A DNA stretch of 64,000 nucleotides from a filamentous cyanobacterium ESFC-1 (GTDB lineage Bacteria > Cyanobacteriota > Cyanobacteriia > Cyanobacteriales > Spirulinaceae). A program made the translations under genes and the position numbers. This document shows, one piece after another, positions 23,697 to 33,524 of the stretch (the first letter of the stretch is position 1; the number at the start of each line of letters is the position of its first letter). The notes beneath the pieces were generated by a model, which was not told the DNA's origin, ran no database searches, and worked only from the letters and a program-made list of their open reading frames with translations. Location of the stretch: positions 4,309,987 to 4,373,986 of the forward strand of contig KB904821.1 in the NCBI GenBank assembly GCA_000380225.1. The letters run 5' to 3'.

Positions 23697-26138
23697 ATGA
23701 CCAACTGGGAACGATTACAAAAAGCGTTAGCGGTAGAAGCCGAACGGGGATTTACCGACTTGATGGGGAAGCAATACCGCTTTAGCGAATTTTTGACCCT
23801 GAGTTTTGGCCAACCTTTACCGGGGGGAGAGTTAAAGCAAAGAAGTATTTGGCGGTATTTGGCCCAAGAATTTGCCAAGTATCAACAAATGGAACTGCGC
23901 GATCGCGAGCGTTTGGTCACTCAAGCGCAACAGATGCTAAAACAGTTACAAGCCGAAATCATCGCTTCTCCCCAAAACCCTCAATTTCAGGCGGTTCCGG
24001 TTGTCGAACAAGCTCAAACCCGCGATAAATCGCCTCAACTCAGACAACGATTGCGAGAAGTGCCAGAAATCGCTCGCAGTCGCAGTAGCAATGCTCTCGA
24101 ACGGTTGGGTTTATATACGGTGCGGGATGCGTTATATTATTATCCGCGTCAGCATCTCGATTACGAGCGTCAAGTCTGCATTAATGAGTTGACCCCAGGG
24201 GAAACGGTAACGGTAATTGGTACGATTAAGAGTTGTCGCTGTTTTGTTAGCCCGAAGAATAAAAAGCTGACAATCTTTGATTTACGATTGCGCGATCGCA
24301 CCGGGACATTAAAGCTCAATCGCTTTTTTAATGGGGCTTATTTTGCGAATCGTGGTTGGCAAAAACGTCACGAAAGCCAATATCCGAGAGGGGCTTTAGT
24401 CGCGGCTTCGGGGTTGGTGAAGAAGAATAAGTATGGCATTACTTTAGATAGCCCCGAAATCGAAGTTCTCGATGGTCCGGGGGCAAATATTGAATCGATG
24501 AAAGTGGGACGGGTTTTGCCGGTTTATCCCTTGGTGGAGGGGGTTTCCGCCGATGTGGTGCGTCGGGCTATTTTAGCGGCGCTACCCGCAGTCAAGCAGA
24601 TCAAAGACCCCCTGCCGCCATCTATACGCGAAACTTATGGGTTGATGGGGTTGCAAGACGCGATCGCGAAAATCCATTTTCCTGAAGATAAGGATAACTT
24701 GGCCTTAGCTCGTCGTCGTCTCATTTTCGATGAGTTTTTCTATCTTCAGTTAGGCTTTTTACAACGGCGATCGCAAACCAAAGCCGTCCAGAAAAGCGCC
24801 ATTTTAGCCCCTACAGGACAACTGAGCGATCGCTTTGGTGAAATCCTCCCCTTTGACCTCACCAACGCCCAAAAACGAGTCGTGAGTGATATCCTCTCCG
24901 ACCTCAACTCCGACACCCCGATGAATCGTTTAGTCCAGGGGGATGTGGGGTCTGGGAAAACGGTTGTGGCGATTTTCGCGATTTTGGCCGCGATTCAATC
25001 GGGTTATCAAGCCGCATTTATGGCCCCGACAGAAGTCTTATCCGAGCAACATTATCGCAAAATTGTGGGCTGGTTCAACCTGCTACATCTCCCGGTGGAA
25101 CTGCTTACCGGGTCCACCAAAGTCCGCAAACGCCGGGAAATCCACTCCCAACTGGAAACCGGAGAATTGCCCCTTTTGGTCGGGACTCACGCCCTCATTC
25201 AAGATAAAGTCAAATTCCGTCAATTAGGATTAGTGGTAATCGACGAACAACACCGCTTTGGGGTCGAACAACGGGCTAGACTTTTAGATAAAGGGCGATC
25301 GCCCCACGTCCTCACCATGACTGCAACCCCCATCCCTCGCACCCTGGCGTTAACTCTGCATGGCGATTTAGATGTGTCTCAAATCGACGAACTCCCCCCC
25401 GGACGACAGCCGATTCAAACCACCGTCCTCAGCAGCAAAGAACGCCGTCAAGCTTATGAAATGATTCGCCGCGAAATCGTCCAAGGTCGCCAAGCCTATA
25501 TTATCCTCGCTATGATTGAGGAATCAGAGAAACTCGACGTAAAAGCCGCCGTCGCCGAACATAAACGCCTACAAGAGCAAATTTTCCCTGAATTTGAAGT
25601 AGGTTTACTCCACGGTCGCATGAGTTCCCCGGAAAAAGACGCAGCCCTCAATCAGTTTCGCGACAACGAAACCCAAATTATCGTTTCTACTACCGTAATC
25701 GAGGTGGGGGTGGATGTTCCCAACGCCTCCGTCATGCTGATCGAAAACGCCGAACGCTTTGGCTTGTCTCAACTCCACCAACTCCGGGGTCGCGTCGGTC
25801 GCGGTTCTCATCAATCTTTCTGCTTGTTAATGAGTAGCAGCAAAAATCCCGATGCGCGTCAGCGTCTCCAAGTCCTCGAACAATCCCAAGATGGCTTTTT
25901 TATCTCAGAAATGGATATGCGTTTACGGGGGCCAGGGGAAGTTTTAGGGCGCAGGCAAGCGGGACTGGCTGACTTTGCCCTTGCCAGCTTGGTAGAAGAC
26001 CAGGATGTGCTAAATCTAGCCCGTGAAGCCGCCGAAAAGCTGATTTTAGCAGACCGCAGCCTACAAGAGTTTCCCTCTCTACAACGGGAATTAAACGCTC
26101 GCTACGAGAAGATGCTGGGCGGTTCGGTGTTGACTTGA
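23697..26138 (+). CDS. recG: ATP-dependent DNA helicase RecG
   Basis: RecG remodels stalled replication forks and recombination intermediates. The 813-residue protein has an N-terminal cyanobacterial extension (about 1-110), a wedge/OB domain (about 120-290, including TVIGTIKSCRCFVSPKNKK), then two helicase domains: motif I GDVGSGKT near residue 416, motif II DEQH (VVIDEQHRFGVEQR), motif III TATPIPRTLA, and C-terminal motifs ending QLRGRVGRG. The TRG motif region is present. Length is usual for cyanobacteria. The start (MTNWERL) lies at the end of a heptamer repeat array; an internal start cannot be excluded but would trim a conserved-looking helix. Confidence 0.96.
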   Translation: MTNWERLQKALAVEAERGFTDLMGKQYRFSEFLTLSFGQPLPGGELKQRSIWRYLAQEFAKYQQMELRDRERLVTQAQQMLKQLQAEIIASPQNPQFQAVPVVEQAQTRDKSPQLRQRLREVPEIARSRSSNALERLGLYTVRDALYYYPRQHLDYERQVCINELTPGETVTVIGTIKSCRCFVSPKNKKLTIFDLRLRDRTGTLKLNRFFNGAYFANRGWQKRHESQYPRGALVAASGLVKKNKYGITLDSPEIEVLDGPGANIESMKVGRVLPVYPLVEGVSADVVRRAILAALPAVKQIKDPLPPSIRETYGLMGLQDAIAKIHFPEDKDNLALARRRLIFDEFFYLQLGFLQRRSQTKAVQKSAILAPTGQLSDRFGEILPFDLTNAQKRVVSDILSDLNSDTPMNRLVQGDVGSGKTVVAIFAILAAIQSGYQAAFMAPTEVLSEQHYRKIVGWFNLLHLPVELLTGSTKVRKRREIHSQLETGELPLLVGTHALIQDKVKFRQLGLVVIDEQHRFGVEQRARLLDKGRSPHVLTMTATPIPRTLALTLHGDLDVSQIDELPPGRQPIQTTVLSSKERRQAYEMIRREIVQGRQAYIILAMIEESEKLDVKAAVAEHKRLQEQIFPEFEVGLLHGRMSSPEKDAALNQFRDNETQIIVSTTVIEVGVDVPNASVMLIENAERFGLSQLHQLRGRVGRGSHQSFCLLMSSSKNPDARQRLQVLEQSQDGFFISEMDMRLRGPGEVLGRRQAGLADFALASLVEDQDVLNLAREAAEKLILADRSLQEFPSLQRELNARYEKMLGGSVLT

Positions 26139-26375
26139 AGCGGTTTGTCTGCGACCAAGGCCGGGTGGATGGACTGACGACGCTGTTCTAATGGCCTCAA
26201 CAAATGGCAAGATAGGGAAAGGGTTTGCCCACTTTCAGACAATTTACGGTTGTGGTTTCTCAAGAATTATAGAACCATAGCAAAAGTTGAAAAAGTTACC
26301 GCAGTTCAAGCCAGGCTGAAACGCCATTTTTTCGGTCAAAATATTTTTAATACGATTATTTCAGGTGAAATCATT

Positions 26376-27077
26376 ATGCTGAAACAAATTTGGACTCGCC
26401 TTCTAGGTTTGAGTGTAATCGCGATCGCGTCGGTTTTTCTTTTTGCGACCCCGGCATTCGCAACGGGAGTTTATGACCTTCCCTCTGTCAATTCTGGAGA
26501 GAATCTCTGGGTTATTGACCAAGCCGGGGCCATTAGCTTAGATAGTGAAAATAATCTCAGTGCTGAATTACAAAATTTGGCAGTAAACCAAGGCCAAGAA
26601 GTACGAGTTGCCGTGATTCGCCGCCTCAACTATGACGATACTATCGACAGTTTTGCCGATAAATTATTCGATCGCTGGTTCCCCACCCCAGAAGCCAAAG
26701 CGAATCAAACGCTTTTGGTTTTAGATACTTTGACCAACAATAGTGCTTTGCGTCGTGGTGAAATGGCGGCTACTTTCGTTTCTGATGATATTGCCGACAG
26801 TCTCCTCAAGGATAATTTAGGGATTCCGATTCGCAAAGGAAACAAATATAACCAAGCCTTAACCAGTGTGGGCGATCGCCTGGTAGCTTTATTATCCGGT
26901 CAAGAAGACCCCGGCGCACCCCAAGTTCAAGATAACTTCGATGTGGAAAGTAATTTTGTCAAAGCCGGAGAAGGCGATCAAGAAACTTCCTTGGTGTGGG
27001 TGATTGGTCTCCTCCTTGCTGCCACCGTCATTCCGATGGTGACTTATTTTGCTTATGTGGGCTTACCCGGACGTTAG
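26376..27077 (+). CDS. psb32: TPM-domain protein, Psb32-like
   Basis: Psb32 is a thylakoid TPM-domain protein that protects photosystem II and helps its repair after light damage. The 233-residue product has an N-terminal hydrophobic signal/anchor (about 8-28, ending PAFATGVYDLP). The TPM domain follows (about 35-190): WVIDQAGAISLDSENNLS, EVRVAVIRRLNYDDT and NQTLLVLDT, then a conserved LTSVGDRLVALLSG. A single C-terminal membrane span ends YFAYVGLPGR. The ATG at 26376 is chosen because AGGTGA lies eight bases upstream; the longer frame to 26250 has no signal-like start. It follows recG in the same direction after 237 bp. Confidence 0.87.
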   Translation: MLKQIWTRLLGLSVIAIASVFLFATPAFATGVYDLPSVNSGENLWVIDQAGAISLDSENNLSAELQNLAVNQGQEVRVAVIRRLNYDDTIDSFADKLFDRWFPTPEAKANQTLLVLDTLTNNSALRRGEMAATFVSDDIADSLLKDNLGIPIRKGNKYNQALTSVGDRLVALLSGQEDPGAPQVQDNFDVESNFVKAGEGDQETSLVWVIGLLLAATVIPMVTYFAYVGLPGR

Positions 27078-27108
27078 TAGGTCAAGCGTCGGTACACTCT
27101 ATAAAAAT

Positions 27109-27136
27109 CAACCCTTCTCCCGTGGGAGAGGGGTTA
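27109..27136. terminator. CTTCTCCC/GGGAGAGG hairpin
   Basis: AACCCTTCTCCC pairs with GGGAGAGGGGTT across a two-base turn, between the convergent psb32-like and FHA genes. It belongs to the CTCTCCC...GGGAGAG hairpin family also present at 11200, 16045, 18800, 29390 and 58280. There is no T-run, so its terminator activity is uncertain. Confidence 0.45.
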
Positions 27137-27165
27137 GGAGTAAGGGCAAAAATAGGTTAACAATC

Positions 27166-27600
27166 TCATTCGTCATCATCCCCGTAGGAGGAGTTTCGAT
27201 GAGTTAAAAAAGTGCTTTTACTTTTCGTTAAATCTGGGGAAGCACTTGCCGTAGATTTACGATAAGTCGAGGTTTTACCAAGGGTTTTGGGGTCAACTGC
27301 CCCCAGTCGAATGCGGATTTTTGGGCCGGATTCTCCCAAGCGAATAATCATGCCATCTAATACCGCCGCTTTGTTCAAAGGCCGACCATCGACATAAGTT
27401 CCGTTAGCACCGTAGTTGATTAATTCCCAAGAGGAGTCATCGGCGTAGCGAATTTCTAAGTGATGACGAGACACCACGGCACTGTAGAGAATTACGTCAT
27501 TGTCGTTCGCTCGTCCAACCTGAATTGATGATTCAGATTCAAAAGTCCAGCTTTGAACGGGTGTAGATTGGCGCGGATGCAATAATGTTAAGGTGATCAC
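27166..27600 (-). CDS. FHA-domain protein
   Basis: A 144-residue protein made of one forkhead-associated domain, a phosphothreonine-binding module. The key residues are present: GRANDNDV with the phosphate-binding arginine, VSRHHLEI, and the ligand-contacting asparagine in NYGANGTYVDGRPL. The C-terminal 45 residues are basic and serine/threonine-rich with an acidic end (DDDE) and look disordered. It probably reads Ser/Thr kinase signalling, and the kinase at 16234 is a possible but unproven partner. A 9-bp hairpin lies 30 bp upstream of its start. Confidence 0.9.
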   Translation of the reverse strand: MITLTLLHPRQSTPVQSWTFESESSIQVGRANDNDVILYSAVVSRHHLEIRYADDSSWELINYGANGTYVDGRPLNKAAVLDGMIIRLGESGPKIRIRLGAVDPKTLGKTSTYRKSTASASPDLTKSKSTFLTHRNSSYGDDDE

Positions 27601-27628
27601 CGAAGTTACCCAGAAAATGTCCTAACGC

Positions 27629-27657
27629 GGTAGGAGTCTCGCACCGCCGACTCTACC
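27629..27657 (-). other. Hairpin in the leader of the FHA gene
   Basis: GGTAGGAGTC (27629-27638) pairs with GACTCTACC (27649-27657) with one bulged base. On the transcript of the minus-strand FHA gene it would lie about 30 nt before the start codon. It does not extend to a tRNA. Confidence 0.4.
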
Positions 27658-27862
27658 AGAGATTCTAGCACATTGGCGCTAATGTAAAGAGTGGCGTTAA
27701 ACCTCCTCTTTTTGATTCATCTTTCTGTTCAGATTATCAGTGTTTCTGACGGTTGGGGGAGTGAGGTGCGACCCACTAGGGGACATACCCCCCGCAATTT
27801 TACCGAAGATTTAAAATACGCTTAATTTTGCTTCAGTTAGTCATCAATGAGAGAATGAAGAC

Positions 27863-28384
27863 CTATAGCGTTATTTTCCCCATGCAAACGGCTAAAAACA
27901 AAGGAGCAAGGTGCAAAGCATGGTTAAACTCGCCGTCGAGCAGGCGATCGCGTAAACTGCTACAAGAGTATCGTACTAATTCTATACCCAGTTCGGGCTG
28001 ATACGAACGAGGCGAGAGCTTCACATCGGGGGCAAAATAGCACCACAAGCGATTAGAATACCGTCCTGTGTCGGGGTCAAGACAGCCGAGAAAATCCAAC
28101 GAGTGCGCTTCATAGCCCGTTTCTTCGTACAATTCCCGTCGGGCTGTGTGTTCGGGGTCTTCTCCCGCTTCAACATGGCCACTGGGTAACTCTAGGGTAT
28201 AACGTTCAACGGCGGGGCGATACTGACGCACCAACAAAATTTCCTGAGTTGTTGTTACCGCTACAACCACAGCATAATCGGGCAACTGTAAACTGTAAAA
28301 AGGTTCTCGATTGTCTTCAACTGTTTTGGCGATAACCTCAAACCAAGGGGTCGAAAACACGCGATCGCGCTGACGAATTTCCAT
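27863..28384 (-). CDS. NUDIX hydrolase, ADP-ribose pyrophosphatase-like
   Basis: About 173 residues. The NUDIX box is complete: [22 protein letters not shown], matching Gx5Ex7REUxEExGU. Upstream [30 protein letters not shown] contains the RQYR...ELP pattern of ADP-ribose pyrophosphatases. Such enzymes hydrolyse nucleoside diphosphates linked to another group and clean up or regulate ADP-ribose. The start is taken at 28384 (ATG); GTG one codon upstream is an alternative. The gene is divergent from the J-domain gene, with 50 bp between. Confidence 0.9.
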   Translation of the reverse strand: MEIRQRDRVFSTPWFEVIAKTVEDNREPFYSLQLPDYAVVVAVTTTQEILLVRQYRPAVERYTLELPSGHVEAGEDPEHTARRELYEETGYEAHSLDFLGCLDPDTGRYSNRLWCYFAPDVKLSPRSYQPELGIELVRYSCSSLRDRLLDGEFNHALHLAPLFLAVCMGKITL

Positions 28385-28436
28385 CACTACAAATAAAGTT
28401 AAAATATTTAAAGTAAATTTAAGGTAAAAACTCGCC

Positions 28437-28976
28437 GTGAGTCAGGATCGGCTGTACACAGCAACCCAAACACTTGAACTTGCCAACACTTATTATGGTT
28501 GGCTAGGGCTACACCCATCAGCCTCACCCATTGAAATTCGCCGGGCTTATCGGGAAAAAAGCAAACGCTACCATCCCGACACCACCGATTTACCCACCGA
28601 AATTGCCACGGCTAAGTTTCAACAACTCAACGAAGCTTATGCAACCTTGAGTAATCCCGAACGACGATTACTCTACGATACTCAAATTGGCTATTCTCGC
28701 TTCAACGTCATTCAAGCCCCTCCCGACCTCGATCGCCCCCAAAACAGCCTCAACACTCCAAAGGCGGCGTATCTCGACCCGACAGACCGTCCTTTATCCT
28801 CTGGGGAACTGTTCGCTTTATTTATTTTGGGATTAACCTTTATCGGTTGTGTACTGTTGGCGATTGGCTTGAGTTTGGTGCGCGGCGATGCTGCCTGGGA
28901 ACTGCCCCAAGTCAGTCAAATTCCCGCATATTCTGTTTTAGGGGCTTATCTGCACCATCTAACAGCGTATTTTTAA
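28437..28976 (+). CDS. J-domain protein with C-terminal membrane segment
   Basis: A 179-residue co-chaperone. The N-terminal J domain (about 18-85) has [20 protein letters not shown] and the essential HPD tripeptide in [11 protein letters not shown]. It would stimulate an Hsp70 ATPase. There is no zinc-finger or C-terminal substrate domain. After a proline-rich linker comes one hydrophobic span (about 121-146, [21 protein letters not shown]), suggesting an Hsp70 recruiter at a membrane. The start is GTG at 28437. It is followed after 35 bp by the DUF3143 gene, probably in one operon. Confidence 0.87.
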   Translation: MSQDRLYTATQTLELANTYYGWLGLHPSASPIEIRRAYREKSKRYHPDTTDLPTEIATAKFQQLNEAYATLSNPERRLLYDTQIGYSRFNVIQAPPDLDRPQNSLNTPKAAYLDPTDRPLSSGELFALFILGLTFIGCVLLAIGLSLVRGDAAWELPQVSQIPAYSVLGAYLHHLTAYF

Positions 28977-29011
28977 CTTTATTAACTTTACCTTCCTTTT
29001 CTCTACTCATT

Positions 29012-29284
29012 ATGTCTACTCTGAGCGCCGATACTCCCTTATACAACCACCCACTACCACAAATCGAAACCTGGCTAACCCAACTAGGCTGTCAGCAAAA
29101 AGAAGATAATCTTCATTGCTGGTATGTCGAACGTCCTGCTTGGAAAGCCGAACTTTGTCTTGATGTTGAAGAAATTAATGTGCGCTACATCAACGCAGCC
29201 GCAGGGAATAAAGACATCACGCGATCGTTTAAATATTCCCTCAGTCGCCAAGATGTCGAAGCGGCGGTATTTTCCGGGCCGTAA
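29012..29284 (+). CDS. DUF3143-family protein
   Basis: A 90-residue conserved cyanobacterial protein of unknown function, recognised by PLYNHPLPQIETWLTQLGCQQ, then CWYVERPAWKAELCLDVEEI and NVRYI. The ATG at 29012 begins the family-typical sequence; the open frame extends upstream into the J-domain gene but is not plausible there. In cyanobacteria this family commonly follows a J-domain gene, as here. The last codons and stop lie in a 38-bp sequence that is repeated 74 bp downstream. Confidence 0.8.
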   Translation: MSTLSADTPLYNHPLPQIETWLTQLGCQQKEDNLHCWYVERPAWKAELCLDVEEINVRYINAAAGNKDITRSFKYSLSRQDVEAAVFSGP

Positions 29285-29381
29285 TTGGTCTAGCCCTCAC
29301 CCCAAACTAGGGATAGAAGCGAAAAGTTTTCGTTTCTTGTTCTTTTTCCGGGCCGTAATTGGTCTAGCCCTCACCCCAAAC
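29270..29381 (+). repeat. 38-bp direct duplication at the end of the DUF3143 gene
   Basis: The 38 bases at 29270-29307 (TTTTCCGGGCCGTAATTGG, continuing TCTAGCCCTCACCCCAAAC) recur exactly at 29344-29381. The first copy includes the last four codons of the DUF3143 gene. The second leads into the complete CTCTCCCACGGGAGAGGGG hairpin (29385-29404), whereas the first breaks off before it. This looks like a duplication made when the hairpin repeat was inserted or copied. Confidence 0.85.
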
Positions 29382-29419
29382 CCCTCTCCCACGGGAGAGG
29401 GGCTTTTTATTAACTTTTA

Positions 29420-29619
29420 CCGTTCGTAGTAAGCCCTTCAGGGCTTCCCCCATCATCGTCTGTAAAGGCAGACTTTGCCATATTAGCCGGAAGATTACCA
29501 AGTTGTGGGCGATTTTTGAAACAGAATATAAAGGCTCAAAGCTAGAGATGGTGGGCGATGCCCACCCTACACCTTCTAAAATTTGAAGCACTTATCTCAA
29601 ATGGATAAGTGTTTTTTTT
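29420..29619. repeat. Cluster of small hairpin repeats ending in a terminator
   Basis: In order: CGTAGTAAGCCCTTCAGGGC (29424-29443; AAGCCCT/AGGGCTT family), the GTCTGTAAAGGCAGACTTTG double-hairpin family (29458-29520), a GGTGGGCGATGCCCACC hairpin (29550-29566), and finally a strong rho-independent terminator: CACTTATC (29589-29596) pairing with GATAAGTG (29604-29611), followed by eight T. The terminator probably ends the J-domain/DUF3143 transcript. Confidence 0.75.
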
Positions 29620-30042
29620 ATTGTGTGTAACCAAAAAGCTTTAGAGTCATACAGAAAAACAGTTTTTTACTGTTAGTTAGACATCTTTAGATATTTGTAG
29701 ACATCTTTTGCGCGCAAAAGATGTATTTCAGAGTTATTCAAGCTACGTTGATTTAGTTATTGGCGCTTAAGAGTGTAGTTATCCAAAAAATGTTTTCGCT
29801 ATAGTACTAAGCTATAAAAGGTGTACTTCTTTCTCTGCATGAGTTTCGGGTTTTACAAAATTTGCTTTCACTATTGATGAAGCTGTTAGTTGTAGTTATT
29901 AATCAAAAGGTCATTAATATCTGAATGATGGGATTAGGAGTAATGGTTAAAATTAGATTGCTTATGCTAATATTACAAAGGAGGCTTCGAGAACTGAATT
30001 CAGTTCCAGAAGCCAACAAAAAACACTTTTTATTTTAAACTT
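29620..30042. promoter_or_regulatory. Palindrome-rich gene-free stretch
   Basis: No gene. Two striking symmetric sequences are present. At 29701-29724 there is a perfect 24-bp palindrome whose left half is ACATCTTTTGCG, preceded by a TAGACATCTTT direct repeat (29677 and 29697). At 29983-30014 is a 32-nt inverted repeat: GGCTTC and GAAGCC outside, a perfect 16-bp palindrome GAACTGAATTCAGTTC inside, separated by two-base mismatches. The first could be an operator for a dimeric regulator. The second lies about 30 bp before the small ORF at 30043 and could be an operator or RNA hairpin. Confidence 0.6.
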
Positions 30043-30249
30043 ATGACCCATTATACCTCGAAACAGTTGTCGCTGTTTCACACTCGTCAAGCTGTAATCC
30101 TGTTTGCGCTCGCTTTGCATGGCGATTCCAAGCGAATCGAAAACTCCAAGGAGGGCGATCGCTTTGCTTTGGGAGATTACAAATTCCATTGCATCGCCTA
30201 TGATATTTGGCAGATTAGCCCCGATCCTCGCTATTCTCGCCATTGCTAA
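30043..30249 (+). CDS. Possible 68-residue protein, unknown
   Basis: An open frame from ATG 30043 to TAA, starting MTHYTSKQLSLFHTRQAVIL and ending PRYSRHC. No domain is recognised and no Shine-Dalgarno sequence is evident. Support comes from context only: it is the sole plus-strand frame between the upstream palindromes and the downstream hairpin with a T-run at 30271-30302, the layout of a small transcription unit. It may equally be a non-coding RNA or a decayed gene. Confidence 0.35.
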   Translation: MTHYTSKQLSLFHTRQAVILFALALHGDSKRIENSKEGDRFALGDYKFHCIAYDIWQISPDPRYSRHC

Positions 30250-30270
30250 CAAAAGATAAACTTCGCTTAC

Positions 30271-30302
30271 AGCCCTGAATCTCAAAATTTGGGGCTTTTT
30301 TG
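30271..30302 (+). terminator. Candidate terminator after the small ORF
   Basis: AGCCC (30271-30275) pairs with GGGCT (30292-30296), followed by six T. Stem short, loop about 16 nt with further weak pairing. It lies 22 bp after the stop of the 68-codon frame. Confidence 0.5.
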
Positions 30303-30307
30303 TTGAC

Positions 30308-30515
30308 TTTCACCAGTCTGCGAAGGCAGACTTTGCCATATTAGCCCCGGATTTCCAATCCGTGGGCGGGTTAGCGAGATAAGCGGTTAAATTACGACCA
30401 ATGTCAGCCCTGAAGGGCTTACTACAAACCAGAGAAAAATCCCGGTACAGTCAAGCAGCCAAGCCCTAAAGGACTTACGACAAACTGCTTACGACAAACT
30501 ACCGGGATTTTAAAG
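30308..30515. repeat. Hairpin repeats downstream of gap
   Basis: AGTCTGCGAAGGCAGACTTT with CCCCGGATTTCCAATCCGTG (30312-30360) is the third copy of the double-hairpin family. AGCCCTGAAGGGCTTACTAC (30408-30427) belongs to the AAGCCCT family. ACTTACGACAAACTGCTTACGACAAACT (30474-30500) is a 14-bp tandem repeat. No gene. Confidence 0.7.
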
Positions 30516-30534
30516 CAACATCAAAACAATTGAC

Positions 30535-31602
<1,068 letters not shown>

Positions 31603-31798
31603 TTATTAGGCAAATCATTGGGGGAGATTCGGCAGTAATACGCTTTGAGGTCATCCAAAGCTTATCGTTGGTTGACCCAAATACGACTAGGGTTTTAGGG
31701 AAATTTAAGAGATGGAGATTTGGCCTTTCGGTATAAGGGCGATCGCGCCGAAATTGCTAGATTAAAAGAACGATCATGCTTAAATTACAGTTAATAAA

Positions 31799-32500
31799 AT
31801 GATAATGGCGGAAAATAGTTCTAAAATTCTTTTGGTAGACGACGAACCGGGCTTGCGCGACGCGGTACAAGCCTATCTCGAAGAGGAAGATTTTGCTGTA
31901 AATGTGGCCGCGAGTGCGGATGCGGCTTGGGAGTTGTTGGCCAAAGACCCCCCGGATTTGGTCATTTCCGATATTATGATGCCCCAAGTGGACGGCTATC
32001 AGTTTTTACAGCGTTTGCGCGATGACGAGCGTTTTCAGGCGTTGCCGGTGGTCTTTTTGACGGCGCGGGGCATGACAACCGATCGCATCCAGGGTTATGA
32101 AGCGGGCTGCGATGCTTATCTTCCTAAGCCTTTTGAACCGGATGAGTTAGTCGCTATTGTCAAAAACTTACTCTCGCGACGACAAGCGGCAGCCGAAGCC
32201 AGTGGGGATGATGCGAAACTAGAGGCGATCGCGAAAGAAATTGCCACCATTCGCGGCTTACTCGATCGCGATTCGGGACTCAAACAAACCCCCTCCCCCA
32301 TTAAAATTGAACTCACCCCCCGCGAACAAAGCGTCCTGGATTTAGTCGCCCAAGGCTTGATGAACAAAGAAGTTTCCCGCGAGTTGGGAACCAGCGTCCG
32401 CAATGTGGAGAAATATGTCAGTCGCTTGTTTAGTAAAACGGGAACCAACAGCCGCACTGAGTTAGTCCGCTTTGCCCTCGAACACGGTCTGACCAGTTAG
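31799..32500 (+). CDS. NarL-family response regulator (Rre1/Ycf29-like)
   Basis: A 233-residue two-domain regulator. The receiver domain has the acidic pair in LLVDDEPGLR, the phosphoacceptor Asp58 in ISDIMMPQVDGYQFL, Thr/Lys partners in VVFLTARG and YLPKPFEPDEL. After a linker comes a LuxR-type helix-turn-helix (about 172-228: LTPREQSVLDLVAQGLMNKEV, RNVEKYVSRLFSKTG). The VFLTAR...GYEAGCDAYLPKPFE stretch resembles the cyanobacterial Rre1/Ycf29 group, which regulates stress genes. It could be a paralogue of Rre1. An ATG two codons downstream (31805) is an alternative start. No kinase is adjacent. Confidence 0.88.
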   Translation: MIMAENSSKILLVDDEPGLRDAVQAYLEEEDFAVNVAASADAAWELLAKDPPDLVISDIMMPQVDGYQFLQRLRDDERFQALPVVFLTARGMTTDRIQGYEAGCDAYLPKPFEPDELVAIVKNLLSRRQAAAEASGDDAKLEAIAKEIATIRGLLDRDSGLKQTPSPIKIELTPREQSVLDLVAQGLMNKEVSRELGTSVRNVEKYVSRLFSKTGTNSRTELVRFALEHGLTS

Positions 32501-32652
32501 GCGGCGTGTTACGAAAGATAAATTTGCTTAAAGTTTTTTAGAAAAAGGTTAACTTATCGAAATTAAGCGCAACATTTTGTTATATTAGAGACATATTTAC
32601 AAAACGTTGCTCAACACAACTTTTCTTAAAAACCTTTTTTTAACTTTTAGCA

Positions 32653-32766
32653 ATGAAAACAATGCCCTTGGTTCGATTGAGTCAGGCCGTTTCCATTACA
32701 GCCGTTCTCGTTGGCATCAGCTTAATTGAGATCGCAGTGATGACTGCCCAAAGCCACTCTTTCTAG
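32653..32766 (+). CDS. Possible 37-residue membrane peptide
   Basis: ATG 32653 to TAG 32764-32766. The product begins MKTMPLVRLSQ and contains one hydrophobic stretch (VSITAVLVGISLIEIAVM). It is preceded by 150 bp of AT-rich sequence that could hold a promoter. Its stop overlaps the convergent cdd stop by four bases, a compact arrangement common between real genes. No family recognised and no clear ribosome binding site. Confidence 0.38.
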   Translation: MKTMPLVRLSQAVSITAVLVGISLIEIAVMTAQSHSF

Positions 32767-33137
32767 AGACGAAAGCCCTGCGGTAATAAAGCCGCCACCG
32801 TGGTTTCCTCAATATCTGTCTCTCCGGGAAACCACAAAACTGCATCCGGGCCAAATTCATACAGAACTTGGCGACAAGCCCCACAAGGAGAACAAAAACT
32901 CCGAGAACGATTGACCACTGCGATCGCCTGTAACCGGAAATGTTGACCCCCTTCAGAGGCGATCGCCGCCGCAATCGCAGCACGTTCGGCGCACATTGTC
33001 AAGCCTTGACAACTCCCCGTCCTGTCATGAGCGGGGATTCTCGCGTCATAGGGAGACTAAGCGCTGGAGTATAGACCCCAGCCCCGATACGGGGCGTATA
33101 AAGTCCGCCCGCAGGTGGCGGACACAGCCCCTTATCT

Positions 33138-33524
33138 TTACCCAAGGGCGTGCATTGGTACGACCTGCCCGACCGCACTTAATCCTCGTTCTTTTACCAC
33201 TTGAGCCGCCGCCACATCTCTATCAGTGGTGTAGCCGCAATTAGAGCATGAATGGACTCGTTGAGACAGAGACTTTTTGCCACAGTTAGTTCCGCAATGG
33301 GGACAAATCTGACTTGTCCCATTAGCATTTACCTTGGCAAAATACACGCCACGCTTCCAGCAAACGTGACGGAGGATGTCGAGAAATGAACCCCAAGCCG
33401 CATCCAGACAGGCTTTTCTTAAAGCTGAACGTCCTAACGCCTTGAGATTCAAATCTTCTGCGAATATCATCCGAAAGGCGCAAGGGAATGCTCGACAAGA
33501 CAGGCGCACCTTGTAGCTCGACAA
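33138..33524 (-). pseudogene. tnpB: TnpB remnant, C-terminal RuvC/zinc-finger part
   Basis: The frame keeps the RuvC-II glutamate (FAEDLNLKAL), the helix ACLDAAWGSFLDILRHVCWKRG, the zinc finger (CPHCGTNCGKK and CSNCG) and the RuvC-III aspartate (TTDRDVAAAQVV). It lacks the N-terminal recognition domains and RuvC-I, so it cannot be an active nuclease. The first 25 or so codons run through a 26-bp tandem repeat and do not look like TnpB. The internal deletion has probably joined this repeat to the remaining 3' part. The last 130 bases before the right end, where the guide RNA scaffold is normally encoded, appear retained. Confidence 0.85.

Noticed and set aside
23433-23878. Long minus-strand frames with repeated LLVVGCW-type protein sequence
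   Set aside because: They are translations of the heptamer array on the opposite strand, open only because the repeat has no stop in those frames.
27600-27670. Possible tRNA in the FHA gene leader
   Set aside because: Only one hairpin forms; no T-arm GGTTC motif, acceptor pairing or anticodon arm could be fitted.
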